Of a stretch of 64,000 nt of DNA, positions 50,710-59,246 are shown one piece after another (within the stretch, counting starts at the first letter, position 1; each line of letters opens with the position of its first letter). Made by a program: the position numbers and the translations under genes. The notes below the pieces were generated by a model that was given only the letters and a program-made list of their open reading frames with translations, was not told the origin of the DNA and ran no database searches. The stretch covers positions 18,694-82,693 of the forward strand of contig SIBK01000008.1 in NCBI GenBank assembly GCA_009695205.1, read 5' to 3'. This stretch comes from Pedosphaera sp. Lineage in GTDB: Bacteria > Verrucomicrobiota > Verrucomicrobiia > Limisphaerales > UBA9464.

Positions 50710-51801
50710 TCAGGCCTTCACGGGTTCAGCCAATGCCGCAAGCTTTACCGCCCGGATTCCGTCTCCGATCTTCCGGGCGATCTCCGGTTTCTCGATGAGC
50801 GCCTTCCGCGCGGCTTCCTTCCCCTGCCCGATCAACTCGCCGTCGAACTGCAACCAGGCGCCCTTCTTTTCAACCACGCCGCAATCAACGCCGACATCCA
50901 GCAGGCTGCCCTCCTTGTCGATGCCGTGATTGAAAAGAATGTCGAACTCAGCCTCTGCAAACGGGGGCGCCACCTTGTTCTTCACAATCTTCACCTTCAC
51001 GTGATTTCCCACAACATTGCCCGCGGCATCCTTGATGGCGTCCTTGCGCCGGATATCGATGCGCACCGAGGCGTAAAACTTCAGCGCCTTCCCTCCCGGA
51101 GTGGTTTCCGGATTTCCATACATTACGCCCACCTTTTCCCGGAGCTGGTTGGTGAACAGGCACGTGGTTTTAGATTTACTGAGAAGCGCGGTGAGTTTTC
51201 GCAGTGCCTGACTCATCAAACGCGCCTGCATGCCCATCGTGGCCATCCCCATCTCCCCCTCCAACTCCGCCTTCGGCACCAGTGCTGCGACCGAATCGAT
51301 CACAATGATGTCCAGAGCGCCGGAACGCGCCAACGTCTCGCAAATCGTTAACGCCTCTTCCCCCGAATCGGGTTGGGACACCAGCAACTCGTCGAGGTTG
51401 ACACCCAACTTTTTGGCGTAACCAGGGTCCAGAGCATGCTCGGCATCAATGAACGCCGCAATTCCCCCTGTTTTCTGCGCGCTGGCGATCAGATGCAGCA
51501 TCAGCGTCGTTTTACCAGAACTCTCCGGTCCGTAGATCTCCACCACGCGCCCGCGGGGAACACCCCCAACGCCGAGGGCGAGATCAATCGCGATTGCCCC
51601 GGTGGGTATTACCTCGATCTGCCGGAGCGCCTGAGCAGCCCCAAGCCGCATGATCGCACCGTCCCCGTAGGCTTTTGTGATGGACGCGATAGCCGACTCG
51701 AGCTCGCGAGCCTTGGCGGCATTGATTTTTGCCGCTTCAGGTTGCTGAGCGGCGGTCTTCGATTCGGTGGATTTTGGTTCAACAGTCTTAGCAGTAGCCA
51801 T
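50710..51801 (-). CDS. recA: Recombinase RecA
   Basis: RecA forms filaments on single-stranded DNA for homologous recombination and SOS induction. The 363-aa protein has an extra Ala/Lys/Glu-rich N-terminus of about 30 residues before the usual [21 protein letters not shown]. Walker A is GPESSGKTT, and the remaining family blocks are all present: [33 protein letters not shown] sequence, [13 protein letters not shown] and [37 protein letters not shown] loop L2. I see no clear LexA box in the 150 nt before it, but spacing with the divergent DUF3570 gene is short. Confidence 0.98.
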   Translation of the reverse strand: MATAKTVEPKSTESKTAAQQPEAAKINAAKARELESAIASITKAYGDGAIMRLGAAQALRQIEVIPTGAIAIDLALGVGGVPRGRVVEIYGPESSGKTTLMLHLIASAQKTGGIAAFIDAEHALDPGYAKKLGVNLDELLVSQPDSGEEALTICETLARSGALDIIVIDSVAALVPKAELEGEMGMATMGMQARLMSQALRKLTALLSKSKTTCLFTNQLREKVGVMYGNPETTPGGKALKFYASVRIDIRRKDAIKDAAGNVVGNHVKVKIVKNKVAPPFAEAEFDILFNHGIDKEGSLLDVGVDCGVVEKKGAWLQFDGELIGQGKEAARKALIEKPEIARKIGDGIRAVKLAALAEPVKA

Positions 51802-51986
51802 GGCAAAAAGGAGCTGAGTATTTTCTCTCGGGGCCGGAGGTTAGGAGCGAACCCGGTCAAGTCAATCGCCGCCTGTACCCGCTAACAAAGAACCCTCCGG
51901 GGAGGGCGATTTCGGGAAACTTTGAGTGCTCAACTTCTTATTCGCACTCCGGCATGCCCCTTGCTACTGTGCTTTTCCGAAAACGC

Positions 51987-53279
51987 ATGAGTTCCCCTTG
52001 TTTGATCCCCCGAGACTGTTTCTCGGCACGATCTTCCTTGGCTGCCATCGCGGTGGCCATCGGACTGCGCCTCGTGCTTCCCGCTCGAAGCATGGCCGAA
52101 GACCGGGTTGATTACCGGTTCGAGGACTACAACGAGGACGGCAACCGGATGCACATCCAGACGCACTCGGCGTACTTTGAAAAGGAGCTCAATTCCAAAA
52201 TCACGGCCCGGGGAAACTTCGTGTACGACTCCATCTCCGGCGCTTCCCCCACAGGCGGGGCACCCGCTTACGGTTCGGACAAGGTTCCGCTCAATGGGTT
52301 TCCGATTTCCGACATTCGGCGGGCGGAGAGTCTGGAGCTCGCCGTTCGATATGGGGGCATCCACATGACCACCCCCCAAATTGCCTACAGCAAGGAGGGC
52401 GATTACGAATCGGTCGGCCTTGCCCTCAACCATGCCATTGAGTTCAACCAAAAGAACACCACGGTGACCCTGGGACTCGCCAGAAATTTTGACCGCGTGT
52501 CGGGACTGTACCAGAGCAAGTCGGCGCACAAGGATACCTTCGACGGGATTCTTGGCTTGACCCAACTCCTCGGACCGAAGACCTATATAACCGCAAATCT
52601 AAGCCTCGGCTATGCCGACGGGTATTTGAATGATCCCTATAAGGGTGTGAATTTCTTTTTTCCCTATCCCGGCACCACTCCGGAGGACTGGCCGACCGAG
52701 GCCAATATCGACGAGAAGCGGCCCTCGCACCGGTTCCGACAGGTGCTGTTTTTCGGCGTGACCCATTACATCACTCCTCTCAAGGCCAGCGTCGATGCCA
52801 ATTACCGGTTTCATCACGACAGCTATGACATTTGTGCTCACACGGTGACACTTCAATGGAATCAAAAGCTTGGCGAAAAGGTTACTGTTTCCCCCATGAT
52901 TCGTTGGTATAGGCAAACCGCCGCGACGTTCTATCAGCCGCGCTTCATCGGCGAGGTCGACTACCCAGACGGCACCACGGCCGCATTTAAGGACGGTACC
53001 TTTGTCGACTACGAGGGGGGGCCAGCCTATCCCGAAGATCCAACGGGCTATGACTTTATCGACATCCCCCCTCATGCCAGTTCGTATTCCGCGGACTATC
53101 GGCTTAGCGAATTCGATTCCTATTCGGTAGGAATCGGACTCCACTGGCACCTCCATGAGCACGTCTCTCTCGATCTGGCGTACAAGCGCTACGAGATGCA
53201 CCGCATCAGCTCTATAACACCCCAGGATGCCTATCCGAAGGCTCATGTGTTGACCGCCGGATTGGGAATATGGTTTTAA
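51987..53279 (+). CDS. DUF3570 outer-membrane beta-barrel protein with ApbE flavinylation-type motif
   Basis: A 430-aa exported protein. The signal region runs to about residue 37 (hydrophobic LAAIAVAIGLRLVLPARSMA). Alternating beta strands with many Tyr/Phe follow, ending in VLTAGLGIWF, a barrel-type C-terminus. It matches DUF3570 by RVDYRFEDYNEDGNRM and the region after it. Residues 81-87 (52227-52247) read DSISGAS, which fits the D-x-x-(S/T)-G-A-(T/S) sequence that ApbE enzymes modify with FMN. The next gene, overlapping by 10 nt, is ApbE. An ATG at 51954 is possible, but 51987 gives a better signal peptide. The function is unknown; a redox role is inferred. Confidence 0.84.
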   Translation: MSSPCLIPRDCFSARSSLAAIAVAIGLRLVLPARSMAEDRVDYRFEDYNEDGNRMHIQTHSAYFEKELNSKITARGNFVYDSISGASPTGGAPAYGSDKVPLNGFPISDIRRAESLELAVRYGGIHMTTPQIAYSKEGDYESVGLALNHAIEFNQKNTTVTLGLARNFDRVSGLYQSKSAHKDTFDGILGLTQLLGPKTYITANLSLGYADGYLNDPYKGVNFFFPYPGTTPEDWPTEANIDEKRPSHRFRQVLFFGVTHYITPLKASVDANYRFHHDSYDICAHTVTLQWNQKLGEKVTVSPMIRWYRQTAATFYQPRFIGEVDYPDGTTAAFKDGTFVDYEGGPAYPEDPTGYDFIDIPPHASSYSADYRLSEFDSYSVGIGLHWHLHEHVSLDLAYKRYEMHRISSITPQDAYPKAHVLTAGLGIWF

Positions 53280-54313
53280 CCGCACCCAGCCCCGCCGCGT
53301 CTACGGCCGCGGATGCTGTCAACCTGCATCCCCCGGACGTCCGTACGGTGCACCAGCGGATAGTGGCCTCGGCGCAAAATGACGTTCGCGCTGGCGGACA
53401 CCGCCTGACATTTCAGGCGATGGGTACGCACTGCCGCGCGTCGTACTCGGCCCCCGGGGACCTCGGCCGGCAGTATCGTGACGCCCTGCTCCTATGGGTC
53501 GCCACGTTTGAAGCCCGATACTCCCGATTTCGGGAGGACAGTTTTATTTCACAAATTAATCGGGAAGCCGGCAAACGATGGGTGAATCTCGACACGGAGA
53601 CAGAACGGTTGCTGGCCCTTTGCCACGAACTGGTTTTCCTTACGCAGGGAATTCTAGATCCGACCTCCCTTCCCCTCATCGCGCTTTGGAATTGGAAGGA
53701 TCGGCCCGCTAACATTCCCACGCCAGATCGGATTGCCGCTGCCCGAGGGTTGGTGGGTTGGCGGAAACTGCAACGCCGTCCGGGTGCCATTCTCCTTCCC
53801 CATGCCGGCATGTCGTTGGACCTCGGAGGCATGGGCAAGGAATACGCGGTCGACCAGGCCGTGATGCTGGCTAAATCCTTGGGAGTGACCGGCGTGCTGG
53901 TGGATTTTGGCGCGGACGTCCGCGTTTCAGGCCCGCCGCCAGACGGGAGGGCGTCGTGGTACATCGGACTCGAAGATCCACGAAAGCCGGGCTCGACCTG
54001 GAAAGGCCTGGCTCTTCGGGACGGAGCCGTCGCGTCTTCCGGGGATTATTTTCGAAAATTTGAAGTTAACGGCCGGCGCTACGGTCATATCATCGATCCG
54101 CGCACGGGCGAACCCGTCCACAATACCTGCCTGGCAGTGAACATTGTTGCCCCGACCTGCACGCAGGCGGGCATGCTATCCACGGCCGCGTTTGTGTTGG
54201 GGGTCGATGCCGGCCTGAAACTGATTGAAGCACAACCCGCCGCAGCGGGAGCCATTGTCACTGATTCCGCCATCCATTTAAGTCGTCGATTCCATGAATA
54301 TGTTATCTCGTGA
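53270..54313 (+). CDS. apbE: FAD:protein FMN transferase
   Basis: ApbE transfers FMN from FAD to a Ser/Thr of exported proteins in the periplasm. The 347-aa protein has FQAMGTHC near residue 50, FSRFREDSF-like (ARYSRFREDSFISQINR), DPTSLPLIALWNW, SLDLGGMGKEYAVD, GVTGVLVDFGADVRVSG, YGHIIDPRTGEPV and TCTQAGMLSTAAFVLG, all family blocks. The start (ATG 53270) overlaps the DUF3570 stop by 10 nt. No obvious signal peptide precedes the catalytic domain; the first 45 residues are polar, so export, if any, is unclear. The immediate neighbours suggest that the DUF3570 protein is the substrate. Confidence 0.93.
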   Translation: MVLTAPSPAASTAADAVNLHPPDVRTVHQRIVASAQNDVRAGGHRLTFQAMGTHCRASYSAPGDLGRQYRDALLLWVATFEARYSRFREDSFISQINREAGKRWVNLDTETERLLALCHELVFLTQGILDPTSLPLIALWNWKDRPANIPTPDRIAAARGLVGWRKLQRRPGAILLPHAGMSLDLGGMGKEYAVDQAVMLAKSLGVTGVLVDFGADVRVSGPPPDGRASWYIGLEDPRKPGSTWKGLALRDGAVASSGDYFRKFEVNGRRYGHIIDPRTGEPVHNTCLAVNIVAPTCTQAGMLSTAAFVLGVDAGLKLIEAQPAAAGAIVTDSAIHLSRRFHEYVIS

Positions 54314-54827
54314 ATTCACCCGCCGGGAATGGCTCGCCGCCATTGCCGGCCTCGTCGCCACCGCTGCCGTCCCAGCGTTTCTCCGCGCAGCCTCCGCCGG
54401 CCCCAAGGCTGGAGACACTCTCCCGGACCTTACCTCTTTTGGACTGGAAGGCACTCTGCCCGATCTGAAGGGCAAGACTGTGTTGATCGATTTCTGGGCG
54501 TCTTGGTGCGGGCCGTGCAAGAAGTCGTTTCCGTCACTGGCCAAGCTGCATGAGAAATATTCAGCCAAGGGATTTCTGATTCTCGCAGTCAGTGTGGACG
54601 AGGAGAAAGAAGACATGGACAAGTTTTTGGAAAAAAACCCTGTTCCGTTTCCAGTGGTTCGGGATCCCAAGAGCCAGCTGGCTGAAAAGCTAGGAATTGA
54701 TGTAATGCCCACTTCGATTCTCGTGGGTGCGGATGGCAAGATTCGCATGGTGCATCGCGGATTTGAGGGGGAATCGACCCGGAAGCAGTACCAGACCGAC
54801 ATCGAAGCCGCGCTCGCAGCCAAGTAA
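54294..54827 (+). CDS. TlpA-like thioredoxin with Tat-type signal
   Basis: A 177-aa thiol-disulfide protein. The N-terminus FTRREWLAAIAGLVATAAVPA has a twin Arg followed by a hydrophobic core, a Tat-like export signal. The thioredoxin domain (about 40-175) has WASWCGPCKKSFPSL with the active CxxC and a cis-Pro (DVMPTSILV). It overlaps the apbE stop by 20 nt. A reducing partner in the periplasm is plausible for the Cys-rich DUF4266 lipoprotein that follows. Confidence 0.92.
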   Translation: MNMLSREFTRREWLAAIAGLVATAAVPAFLRAASAGPKAGDTLPDLTSFGLEGTLPDLKGKTVLIDFWASWCGPCKKSFPSLAKLHEKYSAKGFLILAVSVDEEKEDMDKFLEKNPVPFPVVRDPKSQLAEKLGIDVMPTSILVGADGKIRMVHRGFEGESTRKQYQTDIEAALAAK

Positions 54828-54867
54828 CCAACCCCTCCCGATTCCTCTGAACGCCTCCTGCTTCTTC

Positions 54868-55086
54868 GTGAAAAACCTGGTCCTCCTGCTGTTTCTGGCA
54901 ATGTGCGCCGTCTCGGCTGCCGGCTGCAACAACGTGAAACCCTACCAGCGAAAAACGCTTTCGGACCAGACGATGCGCGGGGACCGCGACCCATTGGGGG
55001 TGGCGTTGTCGGAACATATGTACTTTTCGCGCGAGGCCTCTGCCGGCGGACGAGGTGTCGGAGGCGGGGGATGCGGGTGTAACTAG
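54868..55086 (+). CDS. DUF4266 lipoprotein with Gly/Cys tail
   Basis: A 72-aa lipoprotein: GTG start at 54868, MKNLVLLLFLAMCAVSAAGC (lipobox SAAGC, Cys20). Then NVKPYQRKTLSDQTMRGDRDPLGVALSEHMYFSREA, the DUF4266 core, and a tail GGRGVGGGGCGCN. The only Cys of the mature protein besides the lipid Cys are the two in the terminal CGCN. DUF4266, DUF3570, ApbE and a TlpA protein occur together in other bacteria as well, to my knowledge. The function is unknown. An upstream in-frame ATG at 54727 lies inside the previous gene and lacks a signal. Confidence 0.85.
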   Translation: MKNLVLLLFLAMCAVSAAGCNNVKPYQRKTLSDQTMRGDRDPLGVALSEHMYFSREASAGGRGVGGGGCGCN

Positions 55087-55348
55087 CCCACGAGAATTGG
55101 TTCAGCCAAGGTGAGAAGTGTTGAGCTCTCGAGTTGGGTCATTTACCGGCACGTACGTCTCGGTGTGACACTCAGAACATGACCAACCTCGGGTGCTGCG
55201 CCGACGTGGGCGGCACGACAATTGCTCGCTAGTGTCGACGTGAAAGAGTTTGAACCTGTCGCTGTGTTACTATACCCACTCAGATTCCTGTCTTACGGAA
55301 GTTGGGTGAAACCCGGGTGCTCTTCACGAGTCTGATGCCCAACGTACA

Positions 55349-56569
55349 ATGAAACGCCTTCTTCAGGTTCCCTCGCTGCTGGTTGCTGTGTTCCTTCAAC
55401 TCGCGCCGATGGGCCGGACGTTGCCTGCGCAGATTTTGCCCGCCGCATCGCCATTCGCCGTCGTTTGGCAGTTTCTGATCGGGGTCGTCGCGGTGACCGG
55501 AAGTTTTCACGCAGTCTCCGGAGCAACCACCCTATTGAGCCCTAAGACCGCGCGCGGGAAGGTGGGGCAGGCCTTCGACTACAAAGCGGATATCTTTAGC
55601 GATCAATACGGAACTCCCCGCTCGTATTCCGCCACCGGTATTTCGCCGACCCCGAAGAACATCGGCACGCTCGGGTTCGTTGTCGACAATCTCTCTGGCA
55701 TCATCAGCGGGATCCCAAACAAGGCGGGGACTCTAAAAATTAAACTCACAGGTTGGGATCGAAGCAATCTGTCGGGTGATAGCGCGTCATACAACATCAC
55801 GTTCACGATCGATCCCGGGGGTACCGCCCCGACGATTTCCGAGCAACCCAAGGCACAGACCGTAAACGTCGGTGACACCGTCGAACTCCGTGTGAGCGCC
55901 ACCGGGGATTCGCCATTTACCTTTCAATGGATCCGCAACGGGATTGAGTTGTCCGGTGGTCGGAATTCTACTCTCAACTTCAGTCCGGTCGCTCTCTCGG
56001 ATGACGCGGACTACTCCGTGCGCGTCACGAACGCCTCCGGCAACGCTCCCAGTGCCACGGTCCATCTGACGGTATTTGCCCCCCCCACCTTCACGCTGCA
56101 CCCGTCGAATCGATCGGCGCAGGCCGGAACGTCCGTCTCCTTCCGCACCGCCGCCACGGGCAAGCCCACCCCAACCTATCAATGGTTCCACGAAAACGTT
56201 CTGCTCGTCAATTCCACGAATGCGACATTGCAGGTAACCGCTTCCGAACTAACGAAGGGAACCCACCATGCCGTGGCCAGTAATTCCGCGGGCTCGGTGC
56301 CTTGTTCCCCAGCGACTCTGACCTTGGAGCCGACCGTTGTGCCGACGGTTCCGCCGCTCCATATCCTCTCGGTGGGCGAGATCAATTCCACGCTGGAGTT
56401 CACAGCATCGCCGAGTGCCGTCTATGTGATCGAGTATTTAGATACACTCAACAGCACCCTGTGGGTGCCCGCTGTCACGCAGTCCAATAGGAGTGGGTCG
56501 GTCTCCGCACAAGTCCACAACGGCGAAATCGGCGCCCGTTATTGGAGACTCCGATTGGGCACAAATTAG
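55349..56569 (+). CDS. Secreted protein with two Ig-like domains
   Basis: A 406-aa exported protein. The N-terminus has two hydrophobic runs (about residues 5-20 and 36-52), then a putative cadherin-like/He_PIG domain (about 60-155; ARGKVGQAFDYKADI, GLSGIISGIPNKAGT-like) and two Ig folds (about 160-245, 250-330) with ISEQPKAQTVNVGDTVELRVSATG, FQWIRNGIEL and YQWFHENVLLVNSTNATLQV. It ends in ARYWRLRLGTN, a terminus like those of other secreted proteins in this lineage. Probably a surface or adhesion protein. Intergenic DNA upstream (55087-55348) shows no gene. Confidence 0.82.
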   Translation: MKRLLQVPSLLVAVFLQLAPMGRTLPAQILPAASPFAVVWQFLIGVVAVTGSFHAVSGATTLLSPKTARGKVGQAFDYKADIFSDQYGTPRSYSATGISPTPKNIGTLGFVVDNLSGIISGIPNKAGTLKIKLTGWDRSNLSGDSASYNITFTIDPGGTAPTISEQPKAQTVNVGDTVELRVSATGDSPFTFQWIRNGIELSGGRNSTLNFSPVALSDDADYSVRVTNASGNAPSATVHLTVFAPPTFTLHPSNRSAQAGTSVSFRTAATGKPTPTYQWFHENVLLVNSTNATLQVTASELTKGTHHAVASNSAGSVPCSPATLTLEPTVVPTVPPLHILSVGEINSTLEFTASPSAVYVIEYLDTLNSTLWVPAVTQSNRSGSVSAQVHNGEIGARYWRLRLGTN

Positions 56570-56609
56570 GCGGCGGCGGGTAGCGACTCTCACTCTGGGA
56601 TGCATCCTC

Positions 56610-57512
56610 TCAAGGGTCACGGGCGAGACCTAGATTTCGCACCACTTGAACTGCCGATCGTGCCCTGTTGAGGGTATAGAAGTGGATCCCGGGAGCGCCT
56701 TCCCGCAGAAGTTCGTCGCATTGCCGGGTGGCGTACTCAATCCCATACTGGGTAACGGCCTCGTCGTCGTCACCCAATTCCTCCAGCCGCTGCAAGAATG
56801 GCGCCGGCAGCCGGGCCCCACACATCTGCGTGAATTTCTTTGTCTGATTCCGCGAAAGCACTGGGAGAATTCCCGGAATTAACGGAACCGTCACACCCAA
56901 CTTCTGTGTCAAATGTTCCCGAAACGCAAAGTAGTCCGCGTTGTCAAAGAATAGCTGCGTCACCACAAAATCTGCACCGGCCGCAATCTTGTCGCGCAGG
57001 TGCCCCCAATCGATGTGTTTCCCTCCCGACTGCGCGTTGTGCCCTTCGGGAAACCCCGCCGTTCCCACCGTGAAGCCACCGAGCTCGTGCAGGTACTTCA
57101 CCAGTTCAGAGGAATATCGAAAGCCCCCTTCCGTCGCCACCCAGTCGCCCGTTCCACCCGGCGGATCTCCTCGCAACGCCAGAATATTGCGAACACCCCG
57201 CCGTCGGGCTTCCTCGATCACCGACCGAAGCTCCTCCTGAGTGGCATTCACGCAGGTCAGGTGCATCATCGTCGTAAGACCAAACTCCCGCTGAATCCGG
57301 TCCACAATCGCGAGCGTCTTCTCTCGCGTGCTCCCACCCGCCCCATACGTCACAGAACAATAGTCGAACGCGCCCTCCTTCAACGCAGGGAGGGTCTTAT
57401 CGAATAGCGTCCGGTCGCCCTCATGGGTCTTGGGCGGGAAAAACTCGATCGAAATCGACGGCCGCCCGCACCGAGCGTTCTCAACATGCAGATCGTGAAT
57501 TGAGTGAACCAT
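56610..57512 (-). CDS. metF: 5,10-methylenetetrahydrofolate reductase
   Basis: MetF reduces methylene-THF to methyl-THF for methionine synthesis. The 300-aa flavoprotein has ISIEFFPPKT (catalytic Glu), SVTYGAGGSTREKTL, HLTCVNATQEEL, NILALRGDPPGG and DFVVTQLFFDNADYF, all MetF hallmarks. The ATG at 57512 is directly preceded by a good sigma-70-like promoter and a SahR-like palindrome, so regulation by S-adenosylhomocysteine is likely (inference). The C1 neighbour fhs lies upstream on the same strand, about 120 nt away. Confidence 0.96.
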   Translation of the reverse strand: MVHSIHDLHVENARCGRPSISIEFFPPKTHEGDRTLFDKTLPALKEGAFDYCSVTYGAGGSTREKTLAIVDRIQREFGLTTMMHLTCVNATQEELRSVIEEARRRGVRNILALRGDPPGGTGDWVATEGGFRYSSELVKYLHELGGFTVGTAGFPEGHNAQSGGKHIDWGHLRDKIAAGADFVVTQLFFDNADYFAFREHLTQKLGVTVPLIPGILPVLSRNQTKKFTQMCGARLPAPFLQRLEELGDDDEAVTQYGIEYATRQCDELLREGAPGIHFYTLNRARSAVQVVRNLGLARDP

Positions 57513-57518
57513 GGACGA

Positions 57519-57548
57519 ATTATAAAATGAGTCTCGTTATTAAATCAA
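57519..57548 (-). promoter_or_regulatory. Sigma-70-like promoter before metF
   Basis: On the minus strand, TTGATT (57548-57543), an 18-nt spacer and a perfect TATAAT (57524-57519). The -10 box ends 6 nt before the metF ATG, so the transcript could start at or very near the start codon (leaderless). Confidence 0.6.
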
Positions 57549-57579
57549 GTATCAAATCAACGCATCAAGATATGTTGAT
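57544..57579. promoter_or_regulatory. SahR-like operator and ATCAA repeats upstream of metF
   Basis: ATCAAGATATGTTGAT (57564-57579) is a palindrome of ATCAA and TTGAT arms with a 6-nt centre, the shape expected for an ArsR/SahR-family dimer site. Three further direct ATCAA copies follow at 57544, 57551 and 57556, two of them next to or within the -35 region. Position and symmetry suggest repression of metF. The consensus recalled for SahR is from memory. Confidence 0.6.
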
Positions 57580-57632
57580 TTGAATAAGCCTGGCGATGTC
57601 TACCGAAGGTCGGTAGGGAATATAGAATCCGT

Positions 57633-59245
57633 TTATAAACCGATGATCCGTCCCTCTGCATTTACGTCGATGCGTTCCGCGGCTGGCACCTTCGGAAGCC
57701 CGGCATGCGCAGGATGCTGCCGTTGAGGGCGACGAGGAAGCCGGCACCGTTGGCGATCTCGAAGTCGGTCACGGTGATCGCGAATCCCCGGGGTCTGCCG
57801 AGTTTCGTTGGATCGTCCGATAGTGAATTTTGGGTTTTTGCCATGCAGAGCGGCAGATCGCCGAATCCACAGCGGCGGAACATTTCGAGCTTGGCCTTTG
57901 CCAGCGGCGCGAGCTCCACGCGTTCTGCGCCGTATATCTGGGTGGCGATGCAATGTAGCTTCTCCTCAACGCTATGGCTTAGTTCATAGAGCGGCTTCAG
58001 GGGAGGGGATCGTATTGCGGCAGCCTTAACGACAGCATCCGCGAGCTCACGGGTTCCTTCGCCACCCCGGCCGAAGGCATCCGCCGTGCAGCAGGCCACG
58101 TCACGCGCCTCGCAGTAGCGGTGCACCGCTTGGATTTCATCCTGGTGATCGAAGCGGAACCGATTGACTGCAACGACGATGGGTCTCTCAAATAGCGCGG
58201 CGCTGTCCAGATGCCCGGCGAGATTATCAAGTCCGCGCTCGAGCGCGGCGACGTCCGGTTGCTGTAGATTTGTCAAGGCGACGCCCCCATGCATCTTGAG
58301 GGCACGCACGGTGGCGACGATGACGATGGCGTCCGGTGCCAGACCGGACTGCCGGCACTTGATATGCATGAACTTCTCTCCACCGAGATCAAACGCGAAG
58401 CCCGCCTCGGTCACCACATAGTCGGAATGAGCAAGCCCCATGCGCGTGGCAAGCACTGAGTTGCAGCCATGCGCGATGTTGGCGAAAGGCCCGCCGTGCA
58501 GGAACGCGAGCACCCCTTCGACCGACTGGACCAGGTTCGGCAGGATCGCATCCTTCAAGAGCGCCATGAGAGCTCCCGTCACCTTTAACTCGTTCGCAAA
58601 CACAGGCTCCCCCTCGGGCGTGAATCCTAATACGATGCGATTGATGCGGGCACGGAGGTCGTCGAACGATTCCGCGAGGCAAAGTAACGCCATGATTTCC
58701 GAGGCCGCTGTGATGTCGAAACCGGTCGCACGCTCGATCCCACGGCGATCGCGTCCGGTGTAAATGTGACGGAGCGCCCGGTCATTCACGTCCAGCACTC
58801 TCCTCCAGAGAACCTGCAGAGGATCCAGGCGCCTGGTGCCATAATGCTGGGCGTTATTCATTACGGCGGTGAGGAGATTGTGGGCGGAGGTGATCGCATG
58901 GAAATCACCCGTGAAGTGAAGGTTGATGGACTCGGCCGGATGCAGGGTGCTCATGCCACCTCCCCTAGCGCCGCCCTTTCGGCCGAACACCAGCCCCATG
59001 CTGGGTTGTCGCAGCGCCAGTGCCGCGGACTTGCCGTTCTTCCTCAAGCCCTGCGCCAGTCCGATGGACACGGTCGTCTTGCCTTCGCCTGCAGGCGTCG
59101 GCGTCATTGCAGACACCAGGATGAGCCTGCCGCGTCCGACCTTTCCTTGAAGCGCGCTGAGTGAAACCTTGGCAACGTCCGTACCCTATGAAATGAGGTG
59201 TCCGGGATCCAGACCGAGTTCCCCGCACAGGGTAAGCAAACTCAT
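57633..59245 (-). pseudogene. fhs: Formate-tetrahydrofolate ligase, disrupted (in-frame TAG and C-terminal frameshift)
   Basis: Fhs makes 10-formyl-THF from formate, THF and ATP. Most of the protein is intact and recognisable: ITPTPAGEGKTT-like (MTPTPAGEGKTTVSIGL, P-loop), INLHFTGDFHAI, LMALLKDAILPNLVQ, EAGFAFDLGGEKFM and CMAKTQNSLSDDPTKLG. The N-terminus lies in the same frame from ATG 59245 (one nt after the TPR stop) and reads GELGLDPGHLIS, then TAG at 59188-59186 where Tyr is usual, then GTDVAKVSLSAL. Near the 3' end the frame shifts after RMPG: one added C in GGGCTTCC (about 57696) restores LPKVPAAERIDVNAEGRIIGL to the stop at 57633. The usual LREPSLGP is LRQPSMGL. As printed it cannot make a full protein. 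Confidence 0.83.
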
Positions 59246-59246
59246 G

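Noticed and set aside
55500..55540. HAVSGATT in the Ig-domain protein as a second ApbE target
   Set aside because: The motif lacks the leading Asp (His instead) and sits at the end of the hydrophobic signal region, so a chance match is more likely.
57513..57660. SAM or SAH riboswitch before metF
   Set aside because: The region is AT-rich with direct repeats and a short palindrome; I see none of the conserved paired helices of known SAM/SAH riboswitches, and the promoter lies too close to the ATG to leave room.
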